Shown: positions 7,547 to 16,694, counted from the stretch's first letter. The stretch is DNA of 64,000 bases from Martinezella lusitana (GCF_900094565.1 NZ_FMAF01000001.1:248001-312000), one strand, 5' to 3'. Numbers and translations: made by a program. The notes: a model not told the origin generated them from the sequence alone.

Positions 7547-8461
7547 ATGACCGCCTTGACCCTCCCCACCCGCAAAATCAGCCCCACAGCGATCGGCTAT
7601 GCGGGCGCTATCGTCACCGTGTTGATCTGGGCGAACTGGATTCTGGCGACACGCCACACGGCCGAGACGCAGATGAGCACGATCGACCTCGGCCTGATCC
7701 GCTACGGCGTGCCGGCCCTGGTATTGGCCCCCGTCTGGTGGCGGACCGGCCTGCTGCCGAAAGGCGTGCCACTGAAGCTGCTGGCGCTGATGGTCTGCGG
7801 TTCCGGCGCCCTGTTCTTTCAGTTGACCACCTTCGCCATTCAATTCACCCCGGCCTCGGCAGCCGGCATCCTGCTCGGCGGTTCCATGCCGCTGGCCGCC
7901 GCCCTAATCGGCGTGACGCTGTTTCGTGAACGGCTCGATGTGACCCGCTGGCTCGGCCTTGCCGGCATCGTCGCCGGCGTCGTCATCCTGCTGGCACGCA
8001 GTCTTTACGGCGTGCAGATCTCCTGGGAAGGCTTCACGCTGCTGCCGCTCGCAGCCTTGCTCTGGGCAAGCTACACCCATGCCTTCCGCCGCTCGGGCTT
8101 GAGCGCGTTGCAATCGAGCGCCATCATCGCTGTCTGGTCCTTCCTCATCCATGTCGGACTGGCCTTCGTCTTCGGCAGCTCGCTCGCATCGGTGCCGTTG
8201 CCGGAAATCGGCCTGCAGATCGTCAGCCAGGGGCTGCTGTCCGGCCTTGCCGCCACCCTGGCCTACGGTCTTGCCGTCCAGGCCCTCGGCGGCACGCAGG
8301 CCGCAGCCTTCACCGCCATCACGCCTGTTCTCGCCACCATCGGCGGCGGGTTCCTGCTCGGTGAGAAAATCGGAGCGGCTGGCATTGCAGCCGCCCTCGT
8401 CACCGGCATAGGTGTTGCTCTCTCCACCGGTCTGCTCGCCCGGAAAAGCGCCCAGCATTAA
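7547..8461 (+). CDS. EamA family (DMT superfamily) transporter
   Basis: 304 residues starting MTALTLPTRK. I chose 7547 because GGAAAGG (7532-7538) lies eight bases before it, while the ATG at 7541 is too close. Two EamA repeats of five hydrophobic helices each are visible, roughly residues 20-145 and 155-290, with glycine/alanine-rich helices such as GILLGGSMPLAAALIGVTLF. Members export amino acids or other metabolites from the cytoplasm. Divergence from an Lrp-type regulator suggests an amino-acid-related substrate, which is inference. Confidence 0.88.
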   Translation: MTALTLPTRKISPTAIGYAGAIVTVLIWANWILATRHTAETQMSTIDLGLIRYGVPALVLAPVWWRTGLLPKGVPLKLLALMVCGSGALFFQLTTFAIQFTPASAAGILLGGSMPLAAALIGVTLFRERLDVTRWLGLAGIVAGVVILLARSLYGVQISWEGFTLLPLAALLWASYTHAFRRSGLSALQSSAIIAVWSFLIHVGLAFVFGSSLASVPLPEIGLQIVSQGLLSGLAATLAYGLAVQALGGTQAAAFTAITPVLATIGGGFLLGEKIGAAGIAAALVTGIGVALSTGLLARKSAQH

Positions 8462-8478
8462 TTCCTGTCTTCGACATC

Positions 8479-8539
8479 ATGGCGCTTCGGATTGGCGATC
8501 TGGCCCACCCTGGGATACGGATCAGAACCGAAGCGCCAT
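8479..8539. terminator. 12-base inverted repeat between convergent EamA and GNAT genes
   Basis: ATGGCGCTTCGG (8479-8490) and CCGAAGCGCCAT (8528-8539) are exact reverse complements with a 37-base spacer. The right arm is the coding sequence for the last residues (MALR) of the GNAT protein, so the left arm is an inverted copy of that gene end. It may act as a bidirectional transcription barrier. There is no U-tract. Confidence 0.5.
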
Positions 8540-9049
8540 CGCCACGCGTCTGGCCGGATCGGCGCCGTGCGCGACCTCATTCTCCAGGATCCGCGTCAAC
8601 TCAGCCGGCCTTTCTTCATTGCCCAATATTCGAAATCCCAGCGAGGCATAGAAAGGCGCGTTGAAGGCGGCATGCCGGTCCGTCGTCAAAGTGACGCCTG
8701 CAGCACCCTGCGTTTTCGCCGCCGCTATGACAGCTTCCATCAGACGCCTTCCGGCGCCCTTCTTCTGCCAGTGCCTGACGACATCGATTTCGGCAATGTG
8801 AACGGAACCGTCCTTGAGGATGCCGGCAAGGAAGCCGAACGGCTGGTCGCCGTCATCGACGGCGACGAGCAGCAGCTGCTCCGCCTGTGACTGCCTGAGC
8901 ACTTCGATTGACAGCGATGTCGGCTCGCAGGCCACGGCACCGGCCTCATGCAACGCCCAGAACGCATCGATCTCGATATCAGCAAGCAAATGCTGCTCTT
9001 CCGGCCGAGCCAGACGGATCGCCCAGGCGCCTTGCCCGACCTCTGTCAT
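8522..9049 (-). CDS. GNAT family N-acetyltransferase
   Basis: 175 residues. Acetyl-CoA-binding motif A is VVRHWQKKGAGRRLMEAVI (residues 90-108), with the family's Q/R-x-x-G-x-G/A core seen as QKKGAG. Motif B follows in APFYASLGFRI. The acceptor substrate cannot be predicted. It starts six bases after the stop of the ETF-ubiquinone oxidoreductase gene on the same strand, so the two probably share a transcript. The last codons are duplicated in inverted orientation just downstream. Confidence 0.85.
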   Translation of the reverse strand: MTEVGQGAWAIRLARPEEQHLLADIEIDAFWALHEAGAVACEPTSLSIEVLRQSQAEQLLLVAVDDGDQPFGFLAGILKDGSVHIAEIDVVRHWQKKGAGRRLMEAVIAAAKTQGAAGVTLTTDRHAAFNAPFYASLGFRILGNEERPAELTRILENEVAHGADPARRVAMALRF

Positions 9050-9055
9050 TGCATC

Positions 9056-10720
9056 TCACATATTCGGATAGACAGGCCCTTCGCCACCCTGTGGAGGTAC
9101 CCAGTTGATGTTCTGGTTGGGATCCTTGATGTCGCAGGTCTTGCAGTGGACGCAGTTCTGGGCGTTGATGACATAGGTCTCCTTGCCATCCTTCTCCACC
9201 CATTCATAGACGCCTGCCGGACAGTAGCGGGTCGAGGGGCCGGCAAAAATGTCGTGCTCCGACGATATCTGCAACGCCATGTCCTTGACCTTGAGATGCA
9301 CCGGCTGGTCTTCCTCGTGGTTGGTGTTCGACAGGAACACCGAGGACAGCCGATCGAAGGTCAGGACGCCATCCGGCTTCGGATAGTTAATCTTCTCGTG
9401 CTTGGACGCGGGCTCGAGAGATTGGGCATCCGTCTTGCCGTGCTTCAGCGTGCCGAAGAATGAGAAGCCGAACAGCTGGTTCGTCCACATGTCCAGACCG
9501 CCAAGGCCGACACCGACCAGCGTGCCGAACTTCGACCACAGCGGCTTGACATTGCGCACCCGCTTCAGGTCCTTGCCGATATCCGTCTGGCGCCATTCGG
9601 TCTCGATCTCGATCACTTCGTCATTGGCGCGGCCCGCGGCGACCGCCGCGGCGATCTTGTCGGCTGCCAGCATGCCCGACAGCACCGCATTGTGGCTGCC
9701 CTTGATGCGCGGCACATTGACGAAACCGGCCGAACAGCCGATCAGCGCGCCGCCCGGAAAGGTCAGCTTCGGCACCGACTGATAACCACCCTCGGTGATG
9801 GCGCGTGCACCGTAAGAGATGCGCTTGCCGCCCTCGAAGGTGCCGCGGATCGCCGGATGCGTCTTGAAGCGCTGGAATTCCTCGAAGGGATAGAGATAGG
9901 GGTTCTTGTAGTTCAGGTGCACGACGAAGCCGACGGCGACCAGATTGTCTTCCAGATGATAAAGGAATGAGCCTCCACCGGTCTTGAAGCCGAGCGGCCA
10001 GCCGAAGGAGTGCTGCACCAGACCCCTTTTGTGGTTCTCCGGCTTGACCTGCCAGAGTTCCTTGATGCCGATGCCGAATTTCTGCGGCTCGCGATCTTTC
10101 GAGAGGTCGAATTTGGCAATGAGCTGCTTGGCGAGCGAGCCGCGCACGCCCTCGCCGATCAGCACATATTTGCCGAGCAGTTCCATGCCGCGCGTATAGT
10201 TCGGGCCGGGCTCGCCGTTCTTCTCGATCCCCATGTCGCCGGTGGCCACACCGATGACGGCGCCTTTGTCATTATAGAGCACTTCGGTTGCGGCAAAGCC
10301 GGGATAGATCTCGACGCCGAGGCCTTCCGCCTTCTCGGCCAGCCAGCGACAGACATTGCCGAGCGAGACGATGTAGTTGCCGTGATTGTTCATGAGCGGC
10401 GGCATTATGAAGTTCGGCAGCCGGATGGAGCCGGCTGGGCCCAAGAACAGGAAGTGATCCGCTGTCACTTCGGTCTTGAATGGATGGCCCTCCTCCTCGC
10501 GCCAGCCAGGCAGCAGGCGATCGATGCCGATCGGATCGACGACGGCACCCGACAGGATGTGCGCGCCGACCTCGGCGCCCTTCTCGAGCACGACGACGGT
10601 CAGGTCCGGATTGACCTGTTTCAGCCGGATCGCCGCAGAAAGCCCCGCAGGACCCGCCCCGACAATCACGACGTCGAATTCCATGCTCTCGCGTTCAGGC
10701 AGCTCGCTCGCGTCAGTCAT
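9056..10720 (-). CDS. Electron transfer flavoprotein-ubiquinone oxidoreductase
   Basis: 554 residues, full family length. The FAD dinucleotide motif VVIVGAGPAGLSAA covers residues 17-30; the ubiquinone-binding and membrane-associated core follows. The C-terminal 4Fe-4S domain has CPAG near residue 500 and CVHCKTC near 524-530. The enzyme takes electrons from ETF, reduced by acyl-CoA and other dehydrogenases, and passes them to ubiquinone at the inner membrane. An imperfect palindrome like LiuR-type sites lies 170 bases upstream. Lead gene of a two-gene unit with a GNAT enzyme. Confidence 0.95.
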   Translation of the reverse strand: MTDASELPERESMEFDVVIVGAGPAGLSAAIRLKQVNPDLTVVVLEKGAEVGAHILSGAVVDPIGIDRLLPGWREEEGHPFKTEVTADHFLFLGPAGSIRLPNFIMPPLMNNHGNYIVSLGNVCRWLAEKAEGLGVEIYPGFAATEVLYNDKGAVIGVATGDMGIEKNGEPGPNYTRGMELLGKYVLIGEGVRGSLAKQLIAKFDLSKDREPQKFGIGIKELWQVKPENHKRGLVQHSFGWPLGFKTGGGSFLYHLEDNLVAVGFVVHLNYKNPYLYPFEEFQRFKTHPAIRGTFEGGKRISYGARAITEGGYQSVPKLTFPGGALIGCSAGFVNVPRIKGSHNAVLSGMLAADKIAAAVAAGRANDEVIEIETEWRQTDIGKDLKRVRNVKPLWSKFGTLVGVGLGGLDMWTNQLFGFSFFGTLKHGKTDAQSLEPASKHEKINYPKPDGVLTFDRLSSVFLSNTNHEEDQPVHLKVKDMALQISSEHDIFAGPSTRYCPAGVYEWVEKDGKETYVINAQNCVHCKTCDIKDPNQNINWVPPQGGEGPVYPNM

Positions 10721-10889
10721 ATACTCTCTCCGATTGGCCGGGCGCCCGATGGCATGGGAGCGCGGCCTTGTCCCCTTTGGGCGTCTTCCCCATTTCGGTT
10801 ATCTCTTGTCAAAATGGGAAGGGATTGTCGAGCCGGGAAGCGACAGGCAATCCTCCAATTCGTCCAACTAGCAATCAAGTTAAATTACC

Positions 10890-10905
10890 TTTACGTTAAC
10901 GTCAA
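10890..10905. promoter_or_regulatory. Candidate LiuR-like operator in the ETF-QO/SDR divergent region
   Basis: TTTACGTTAACGTCAA is an imperfect palindrome with half-sites TTTACGT and ACGTCAA around TA. It resembles, from memory, the MerR-family LiuR sites that control branched-chain amino acid and acyl-CoA catabolism in proteobacteria, a pathway that feeds ETF-QO. It could serve either divergent gene. Confidence 0.4.
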
Positions 10906-11014
10906 CTTTCGATCTCTTTTACCTGGCCGCTGTCACGCTGTGGCTTTCAAAATCGGCTGATGCCGCTCTATAAGTTCCACTTGAGAACTTCGAGATAGCA
11001 GAAGGGTGATCAAG

Positions 11015-11803
11015 ATGGATCTTCGTATCGACGGGAAACGCGCGCTGGTGCTCGCCTCTTCCAAGGGGCTGGGGCATGGCATCGCCGTTGCGCTGGCACG
11101 CGAGGGAGTAAACGTCCTGCTTTGCGGCCGCAACGGCGAGAGGCTTGACAATAATTGCAAGGCCATCAACGCCGAGGGGAAAGGCCGGGCCGACTGGATC
11201 TGGGCCGATCTCAACGACGAGAATTTCATCGAGATCATCGGCAAGGCCGTTACCGAGAAACTCGGCGGCATTGATATTCTCGTCAACAATACCGGCGGCC
11301 CGACGCCGGGAACGACTGAGGATATGACCGCCGAGCGATTGGAGACCTATTTCATCTCCATGGTGGCGCGGATCATCACCCTGACCAATGCATTGTTGCC
11401 TGGCATGAAGGCGCAAGGATGGGGACGCATCCTCACCGTCGCCTCCTCCGGCGTCATCGAGCCGATCCCCAATCTGGCGCTCTCCAATACGCTGCGCCCG
11501 GCGCTCGCCGGCTGGAGCAAGACCTTGGCGAGCGAAGTGGCGGCACAAGGGATCACGGTGAACATGCTCCTTCCGGGCAGCATCGCCACTGATCGACTGG
11601 CCGAGCTCGACGCCGCAACGGCCAGGCGCGGCGGCAAGAGCCTCGAAGAGGTCAGCACCGAGCGTCAGCACCGCATTCCCGCCGGCCGCTATGGCCGCGT
11701 CGAGGAATTCGCGGCAACGGCCGCTTTTCTCTGCAGCGAACCCGCAAGCTACGTGACCGGGACGATGGTTCGCTGCGATGGAGGCGCTGCGCGATCCCTC
11801 TAG
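11015..11803 (+). CDS. Atypical SDR oxidoreductase (FabG-like, catalytic Tyr/Lys absent)
   Basis: 262 residues from ATG 11015, which has AGAAGG nine bases upstream; the GTG at 11006 directly abuts that site and is less likely. The Rossmann fold is recognisable: ALVLASSKGLGHGIA (residues 10-24) in place of TGxxxGxG, and LVNNTGGPTPG. The active-site serine region VASSGV (142-147) is present, but YxxxK is replaced by S157-N-T-L-R161. This matches the described BKR-like SDR subgroup that lacks the standard tetrad. The stop codon lies at the edge of a RIME-like repeat. Function unknown. Confidence 0.85.
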   Translation: MDLRIDGKRALVLASSKGLGHGIAVALAREGVNVLLCGRNGERLDNNCKAINAEGKGRADWIWADLNDENFIEIIGKAVTEKLGGIDILVNNTGGPTPGTTEDMTAERLETYFISMVARIITLTNALLPGMKAQGWGRILTVASSGVIEPIPNLALSNTLRPALAGWSKTLASEVAAQGITVNMLLPGSIATDRLAELDAATARRGGKSLEEVSTERQHRIPAGRYGRVEEFAATAAFLCSEPASYVTGTMVRCDGGAARSL

Positions 11804-11902
11804 AGCGGTTGCGCGCTTCACGGAATCGCCTAACCGCTCTGGCTTATTGTTTTTGAGCAATTCCGGACGGAAAACCGCTACGCACTTTTCCTGGAATTGC
11901 TC
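11802..11902. repeat. RIME1-like intergenic repeat, copy 1
   Basis: It has two palindromes. The outer pairs are AGAGCGGTT (11802-11810) with AACCGCTCT (11832-11840), then GAGCAATTCC (11855-11864) with GGAATTGCTC (11893-11902). The block GGACGGAAAACCGCTAC between the second pair of arms is also present in copy 2 at 53170. Size (about 100 bases) and double-palindrome layout match the Rhizobium-specific intergenic mosaic element RIME1. The repeat begins one base into the stop codon of the SDR gene. Confidence 0.75.
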
Positions 11903-12331
11903 TAAAGTCGTCATCGGCAAATCGAAAACAGGCCTTTGTAAATGGGGCCTGACAACACAATTCCGTGAGCGAAGACGGGGCCGCCATGACGCCTGTGGCC
12001 TGTCTTTACGCGATAAGCGCTGTAAAAGCGTATGCAGCCCTCCATTTATTACATGGCGGCAATCAAAAAATAATCATCTGACTATTTGCTGCGCCGCACA
12101 ATGCAGAGCAAGTCGAAAGCTTTCCAAGCTTTAATTTTTCGTCATGTCGAACTGTGGTAAATTGCACTGGATGAGCGTTCATAAATTCAGGTTATAGGGA
12201 CAGAATTACCGAACGTTAGCGGTAACGGCGATGTGATGGATTGCGGCGAAGCCCGTCTTTGTTGTGCGACGCAATAAATACACCTCGATGTCATCGCGCT
12301 TTCTGCAACTCGCTTCGACCGGTTCTTCAAT
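11903..12331. other. AT-rich upstream region of the RND efflux operon
   Basis: 429 bases without a convincing gene. It contains CAGGCC (11929-11934)/GGCCTG (11946-11951) and a dyad TTACCG-N8-CGGTAA (12206-12225) about 107 bases before the operon start. The dyad could be an operator for a regulator encoded elsewhere. No regulator gene adjoins the operon. Confidence 0.4.
12206..12225. promoter_or_regulatory. Candidate operator of the RND operon, TTACCG-N8-CGGTAA
   Basis: A six-base inverted repeat with centre AACGTT lies between the upstream repeat and the membrane fusion protein gene. RND efflux operons are commonly repressed by TetR-type proteins binding such dyads. No local regulator is present, so the assignment is by symmetry and place only. 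Confidence 0.3.
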
Positions 12332-13570
12332 ATGAAAAAATTTTGGCTTCCCCTCGGCCTTCTAGTCGTCGCTGCCCTTGCAGTCTGGGGCTATCGTGAC
12401 CGTATTCCTTTTCTTTCGGCATTTGTTGATCAGGCCTCCGCAGAAACCAAGGACGGCAGCAAAACGGCGACAGGTAGCCACAAGCGCGCGGCACTGTCTT
12501 CGGTCGTCAAGACCGTTGCGGTAACAAAAACACTCCTTCCAAATGACGTCACCGCTACCGGCTCGGCCGTTGCGCAGAATGCGACGACGATTGCCGCGCA
12601 GGAATCCGGCATCATCACATCGATCGAAGCCAAGGACGGCGTGATGGTCAAGGCTGGCGATCTGATCGCAAAGCTCGACGCACGGACTGCACAAGCCGCC
12701 GTCGACAAGGATCAAGCGACCATAGCCAAGGATCAGGCAACGCTTGTGGCGGCAGAATCAGCCCTCACCCGAGCCAAGAGCCTGCTTGCCAACGCCGGGA
12801 CGCAGCAGACGGTCGATCAGGCAGTTGCGGCACGCGATACCGCCGTCGCCGACGTCAACGCTGACAAGGCTCAGCTTGCATCCGACCAGGTGCTGCTGGA
12901 AAACACACAAATCCGAGCCCCGTATGATGGGCGTCTTGGCAATGTCGTCCCGAGCCCAGGTGCTTATGTCACTCCCGGTACGGCGATCGTGTCCATCACC
13001 CAATACGATCCGATCTACGTACAATTCCATCTGCAGGAAAATCATCTGCGGGAATTGGAGGAAGCTTTGAAGGCTGGCACCGTGCCGGTCAGCACTGTTC
13101 CGCGTTCGGATAAGGGCAAGTCCCGCCAGGGCGAAATCAGCTTCTTCGATAATTCGGTCGATGCCGCTTCCGGCACCATCCTTGCCAAGGCAAAGTTCGC
13201 CAATGCCAATGGTGCTATCTGGCCTGGCCGATCGGTCAACATCATCGTCCACCTTACCGACACTCAGCCTGTGATCGTCGCTCCGACGGTTGCCATCAGC
13301 CCAGGCGCTGACGGTTTCTTCGCCTTTGTCGTCAAAGACGGCAAGGTTCATATGACGCCGGTCACCGTACAGCGCGAGAACGGGGGCTTTACCGCTGTCG
13401 CCAAAGGTCTTTCGGAAGGAGATCATATCGTCGTCGAGGGACAGGTACAGCTGACCGATGGTCAGACCGTCGTCGAACAGTTCAACGACGGAAAGACACA
13501 GAACCTTGCCGCAGCCGATGATCAGTCGGGCCGGAAGAGCGAAACGATTACGGTTGGAGCACAGCAATGA
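12332..13570 (+). CDS. RND efflux periplasmic adaptor (membrane fusion protein, MdtA-like)
   Basis: 412 residues. An N-terminal hydrophobic anchor (residues 4-19) precedes the split lipoyl domain: AAQESGIITSIEAKDGVMVKAG and, after an alpha-helical hairpin rich in KDQATL/ADKAQL heptads, TQIRAPYDGRLGNV. Beta-barrel and membrane-proximal domains follow, with YVQFHLQE and IWPGRSVNI. It bridges the inner-membrane pump to an outer-membrane channel. Its stop overlaps the permease start (ATGA), showing translational coupling. No outer-membrane factor gene is present nearby. Confidence 0.93.
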   Translation: MKKFWLPLGLLVVAALAVWGYRDRIPFLSAFVDQASAETKDGSKTATGSHKRAALSSVVKTVAVTKTLLPNDVTATGSAVAQNATTIAAQESGIITSIEAKDGVMVKAGDLIAKLDARTAQAAVDKDQATIAKDQATLVAAESALTRAKSLLANAGTQQTVDQAVAARDTAVADVNADKAQLASDQVLLENTQIRAPYDGRLGNVVPSPGAYVTPGTAIVSITQYDPIYVQFHLQENHLRELEEALKAGTVPVSTVPRSDKGKSRQGEISFFDNSVDAASGTILAKAKFANANGAIWPGRSVNIIVHLTDTQPVIVAPTVAISPGADGFFAFVVKDGKVHMTPVTVQRENGGFTAVAKGLSEGDHIVVEGQVQLTDGQTVVEQFNDGKTQNLAAADDQSGRKSETITVGAQQ

Positions 13571-16500
13571 TCCCCAATTTCTGTATCCAACGGCCGGTGG
13601 CGACCACGCTTCTGGCGCTGGGTGTAGTCATGGCCGGTTTGGCCGGCTATCAGCTCGTGCCGGTCGCGGCTTTGCCCCAGGTCGACTTTCCGACGATCAA
13701 CGTCTCGGCACAGTTGACCGGCGCCTCGCCGCAGACCATGGCGACATCGGTTTCCACTCCGCTGATCAAGCAGTTCGAAACCATCCCAGGCATCAGTGAA
13801 ATCTCGGCCACGAACTCGCTCGGCAATACGAGCATCGTACTTCAGTTCGATCTCAATCGCAGTATCGATGCCGCCGCCGCCGACGTTCAGGCGGCAATTT
13901 CGAATGCAACGCGCCAGCTGCCCAATAACCTGACGACCCCGCCGGGCTACCGCAAGACCAATCCGGCCGACGCGCCGGTCATGCTTCTTGCCGTGCAGAG
14001 CGATACAATGCCGCGCAGCAAGCTCGACGAAATTGCCGAAGACATCATCTCCCCTTCGCTGTCGACGCTCCCGGGCGTTGCCGAAGTGACCGTTTTCGGC
14101 GCGCAGACTTACGCCGTGCGTGTCGAGGTCGATCCGAGCAAGCTGCAGGACCGCGGCATCGGCATCGACACCGTCAACACCGCGCTCGTCAACGCCAACA
14201 ACCAGGTTCCGGTCGGCACTCTGCAGAACAACGCACAGAGCATGACCATCAACGCCAACACGCAGCTTACCGATGCTCAGCAGTTCAAGTCGCTGGTCAT
14301 TGCCAATCCCAATGGCGCGGCGATCCACCTCAGCGATGTCGCCGACGTCCAGGACAGTGTGCAAAATACCAATACCGGCTCATGGTATGATGGCAAACGG
14401 GCCATCATTCTTGCGATCCAGCGTCAGCCGGATGCCAACACCGTCGACGTCGTCGATGCAATCAACGCAAAACTGCCGCAGCTTCATGCGGAAATTCCCG
14501 GTTCGGTCACGACGAGCGTCATGAACGACTCGGCGCAACCGATCCGTGACGCCATCTCCGACGTGAAGTTCACGCTGTTGCTGACGATCGGCCTTGTCGT
14601 TCTGGTCATCTATCTCTTCACCGGCCATGTGACGGCAACGATCATTCCCGGCCTTGCCGTGCCGCTGTCGCTGATTTCGACCTTTGGCATGATGTATGTG
14701 TTGGGCTACAGCGTCGACAACATCTCACTACTAGGATTGACACTCGCGGTCGGCCTCGTGGTGGATGACGCAATCGTCATGCTGGAAAACATATTGCGAC
14801 ATGTCGAGGAAGGCATGCCGGTATTGCAGGCGGCGATCAAGGGTTCGGCGGAAGTCAGCTACACGATCATCTCGATGTCGATATCGCTGATCGCCGTATT
14901 CATCCCGATTCTTCTGATGGGTGGCGTCGTTGGACGCATCTTCAACGAATTCGGCATGGTGGTCGCCATCGCCATCGTCTCTTCGGCGATCGTTTCGCTG
15001 ACAGTTACACCGATGCTCAGCTCCCGCCTCTCCAGCGGCCATGGCCAGCCACCGCTGCCAGTTCGTCTCTTCAACAAGGGCTTCGACTGGACGCAGCGCG
15101 GCTACGACAGAGGCGTATCCTGGTGTCTGCGCCATCGCGCGACCGTGCTTGTGTGCTTCTTTGGTTCCATCGGCTTTTCCGCCTATCTGTTCATGGTGCT
15201 GCCGGCGAGTTTCTTCCCCACGGAAGACATCGGCCGCCTGCAGATCTCCACCCAGGCTCGACAGGATATATCCTATTCGGCCATGCGCGACCTGCAAAAC
15301 CAGGCCGCAGCCCTCGTCAAAAAGAACCCCGCCGTCGACCACGTGATGTCGATCGTCGGCGGCAGTGCGCGCCAGCCGCTGAACAACGGTACGATGTATG
15401 TCCAGCTGAAGCCGAAGGATCAGCGCGAGCCGCTGGACCAGACGCTGCGTGAAATACGCACCACCATCGGCACGATCGCCGGTATCAAGGCCTACATCAC
15501 ACCGCAACAAAGCCTGCGCTTCGGCGGCCGCCAGACCGCCAGCCAATACCAGCTGGTGATTCAGGCGTTGAGCGCCGACAAGACCGACCTCTGGTCCAAC
15601 AAGATCGCAGACCAGATGCGGCGCGATCCGCGCTTCACCGATGTCGCCTCGGATGAGCAGAACAATGCGCTGCAGGCCAATATCGTCGTCGACACCGAAA
15701 AGGCGGCCAACTACGGCATCAACAACAATGTGCTGCGCACCACGCTGGAGGAAGCGTTCGGCAATTATAACGCCGCGCAGATCCAGACCACCGGCGACAG
15801 CTATGACGTTATCGTCGAATTCGACACCAGCAAACCCTGGGACGACCAGAAGCTGCAGGAAATCCGGGTCGCCTCCGCAAGCGGCGCCCTGGTTCCGCTG
15901 TCGAACTTCGCCCATGTCGAGCGCACCACCGGCCCGGTCACCATCAACCAGACCGGCCAGCTCGTGTCGACCACCGTGTCCTTCAACCTGCCTGCGGGCG
16001 AAGCCCTCGGTGACGCCACGGCACAGATCGATCAGATCAAGAAGGATCTCAACATGCCGGCGGACGTCTTCACGTCCTATGGCGGCACCGCCCAGATCTT
16101 CCAGCAGTCGCAGGGCAGCACGCCTTATCTGATCCTTGCCGCCGTGCTGACGATCTACGTGGTCCTCGGCGTGCTTTACGAGAGCTTTATCCATCCGCTG
16201 ACCATTCTGTCCGGCCTGCCGGCCGCCGCCCTCGGCGCGCTGCTTTCCCTCAAGCTCTTCGGTTTCGACCTGTCGATCATCGCCCTCATCGGCTTACTGA
16301 TGCTGATCGGTATCGTCAAGAAGAACGCGATCATGATGATCGACGTGGCGCTGGAAACGCTGCGATCGGGCAGTGGCGTATCTGCGGCGGAGGCGATCCA
16401 TGAAGCCTGCGTTCGCCGTTTCCGGCCGATCATGATGACGACCTTCTGCGCCTTGCTTGGTGCCCTGCCGATTGCCGTCGGCGGGGGCGCGAGCTCGGAG

Positions 16501-16686
16501 CTGCGTCAGCCGCTCGGTGTCGCGGTCGTTGGCGGTCTGGTCGTCTCGCAGATCCTGACGCTGTTCATCACGCCGGTGATCTTCCTTGAGATGAACCGCC
16601 TGAGCGACTTTCTGGCTCGCCTCGGCAAACGCAAGGACACGGACCAGCATCCGAAAGACAGACCGACGGCTATCGCCGCCGAATGA
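13567..16686 (+). CDS. RND multidrug efflux permease (HAE1/MdtB-like)
   Basis: 1039 residues, typical of the family. It begins IPNFCIQRPVATTLLALGVV (first membrane helix), followed by the first periplasmic porter domain, TM2-6 and the second half. The proton-relay acidic pair of TM4 is D400-D401 in LVVDDAIVMLEN, and the TM10 lysine lies in GIVKKNAIM (K918-K919). The pump exports hydrophobic compounds using the proton gradient together with the preceding adaptor. The substrate is unknown. Confidence 0.95.
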   Translation: MIPNFCIQRPVATTLLALGVVMAGLAGYQLVPVAALPQVDFPTINVSAQLTGASPQTMATSVSTPLIKQFETIPGISEISATNSLGNTSIVLQFDLNRSIDAAAADVQAAISNATRQLPNNLTTPPGYRKTNPADAPVMLLAVQSDTMPRSKLDEIAEDIISPSLSTLPGVAEVTVFGAQTYAVRVEVDPSKLQDRGIGIDTVNTALVNANNQVPVGTLQNNAQSMTINANTQLTDAQQFKSLVIANPNGAAIHLSDVADVQDSVQNTNTGSWYDGKRAIILAIQRQPDANTVDVVDAINAKLPQLHAEIPGSVTTSVMNDSAQPIRDAISDVKFTLLLTIGLVVLVIYLFTGHVTATIIPGLAVPLSLISTFGMMYVLGYSVDNISLLGLTLAVGLVVDDAIVMLENILRHVEEGMPVLQAAIKGSAEVSYTIISMSISLIAVFIPILLMGGVVGRIFNEFGMVVAIAIVSSAIVSLTVTPMLSSRLSSGHGQPPLPVRLFNKGFDWTQRGYDRGVSWCLRHRATVLVCFFGSIGFSAYLFMVLPASFFPTEDIGRLQISTQARQDISYSAMRDLQNQAAALVKKNPAVDHVMSIVGGSARQPLNNGTMYVQLKPKDQREPLDQTLREIRTTIGTIAGIKAYITPQQSLRFGGRQTASQYQLVIQALSADKTDLWSNKIADQMRRDPRFTDVASDEQNNALQANIVVDTEKAANYGINNNVLRTTLEEAFGNYNAAQIQTTGDSYDVIVEFDTSKPWDDQKLQEIRVASASGALVPLSNFAHVERTTGPVTINQTGQLVSTTVSFNLPAGEALGDATAQIDQIKKDLNMPADVFTSYGGTAQIFQQSQGSTPYLILAAVLTIYVVLGVLYESFIHPLTILSGLPAAALGALLSLKLFGFDLSIIALIGLLMLIGIVKKNAIMMIDVALETLRSGSGVSAAEAIHEACVRRFRPIMMTTFCALLGALPIAVGGGASSELRQPLGVAVVGGLVVSQILTLFITPVIFLEMNRLSDFLARLGKRKDTDQHPKDRPTAIAAE

Positions 16687-16694
16687 GATCAACG

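Noticed and set aside
11802..11902. Insertion sequence or attachment site
   Set aside because: No transposase gene or target duplication; the double-palindrome structure and a second copy at 53170 fit a RIME-like repeat better.
14731..16194. 487-codon minus-strand frame inside the RND permease gene
   Set aside because: Shadow frame caused by GC-rich codon usage; the sequence is basic and low in recognisable motifs.
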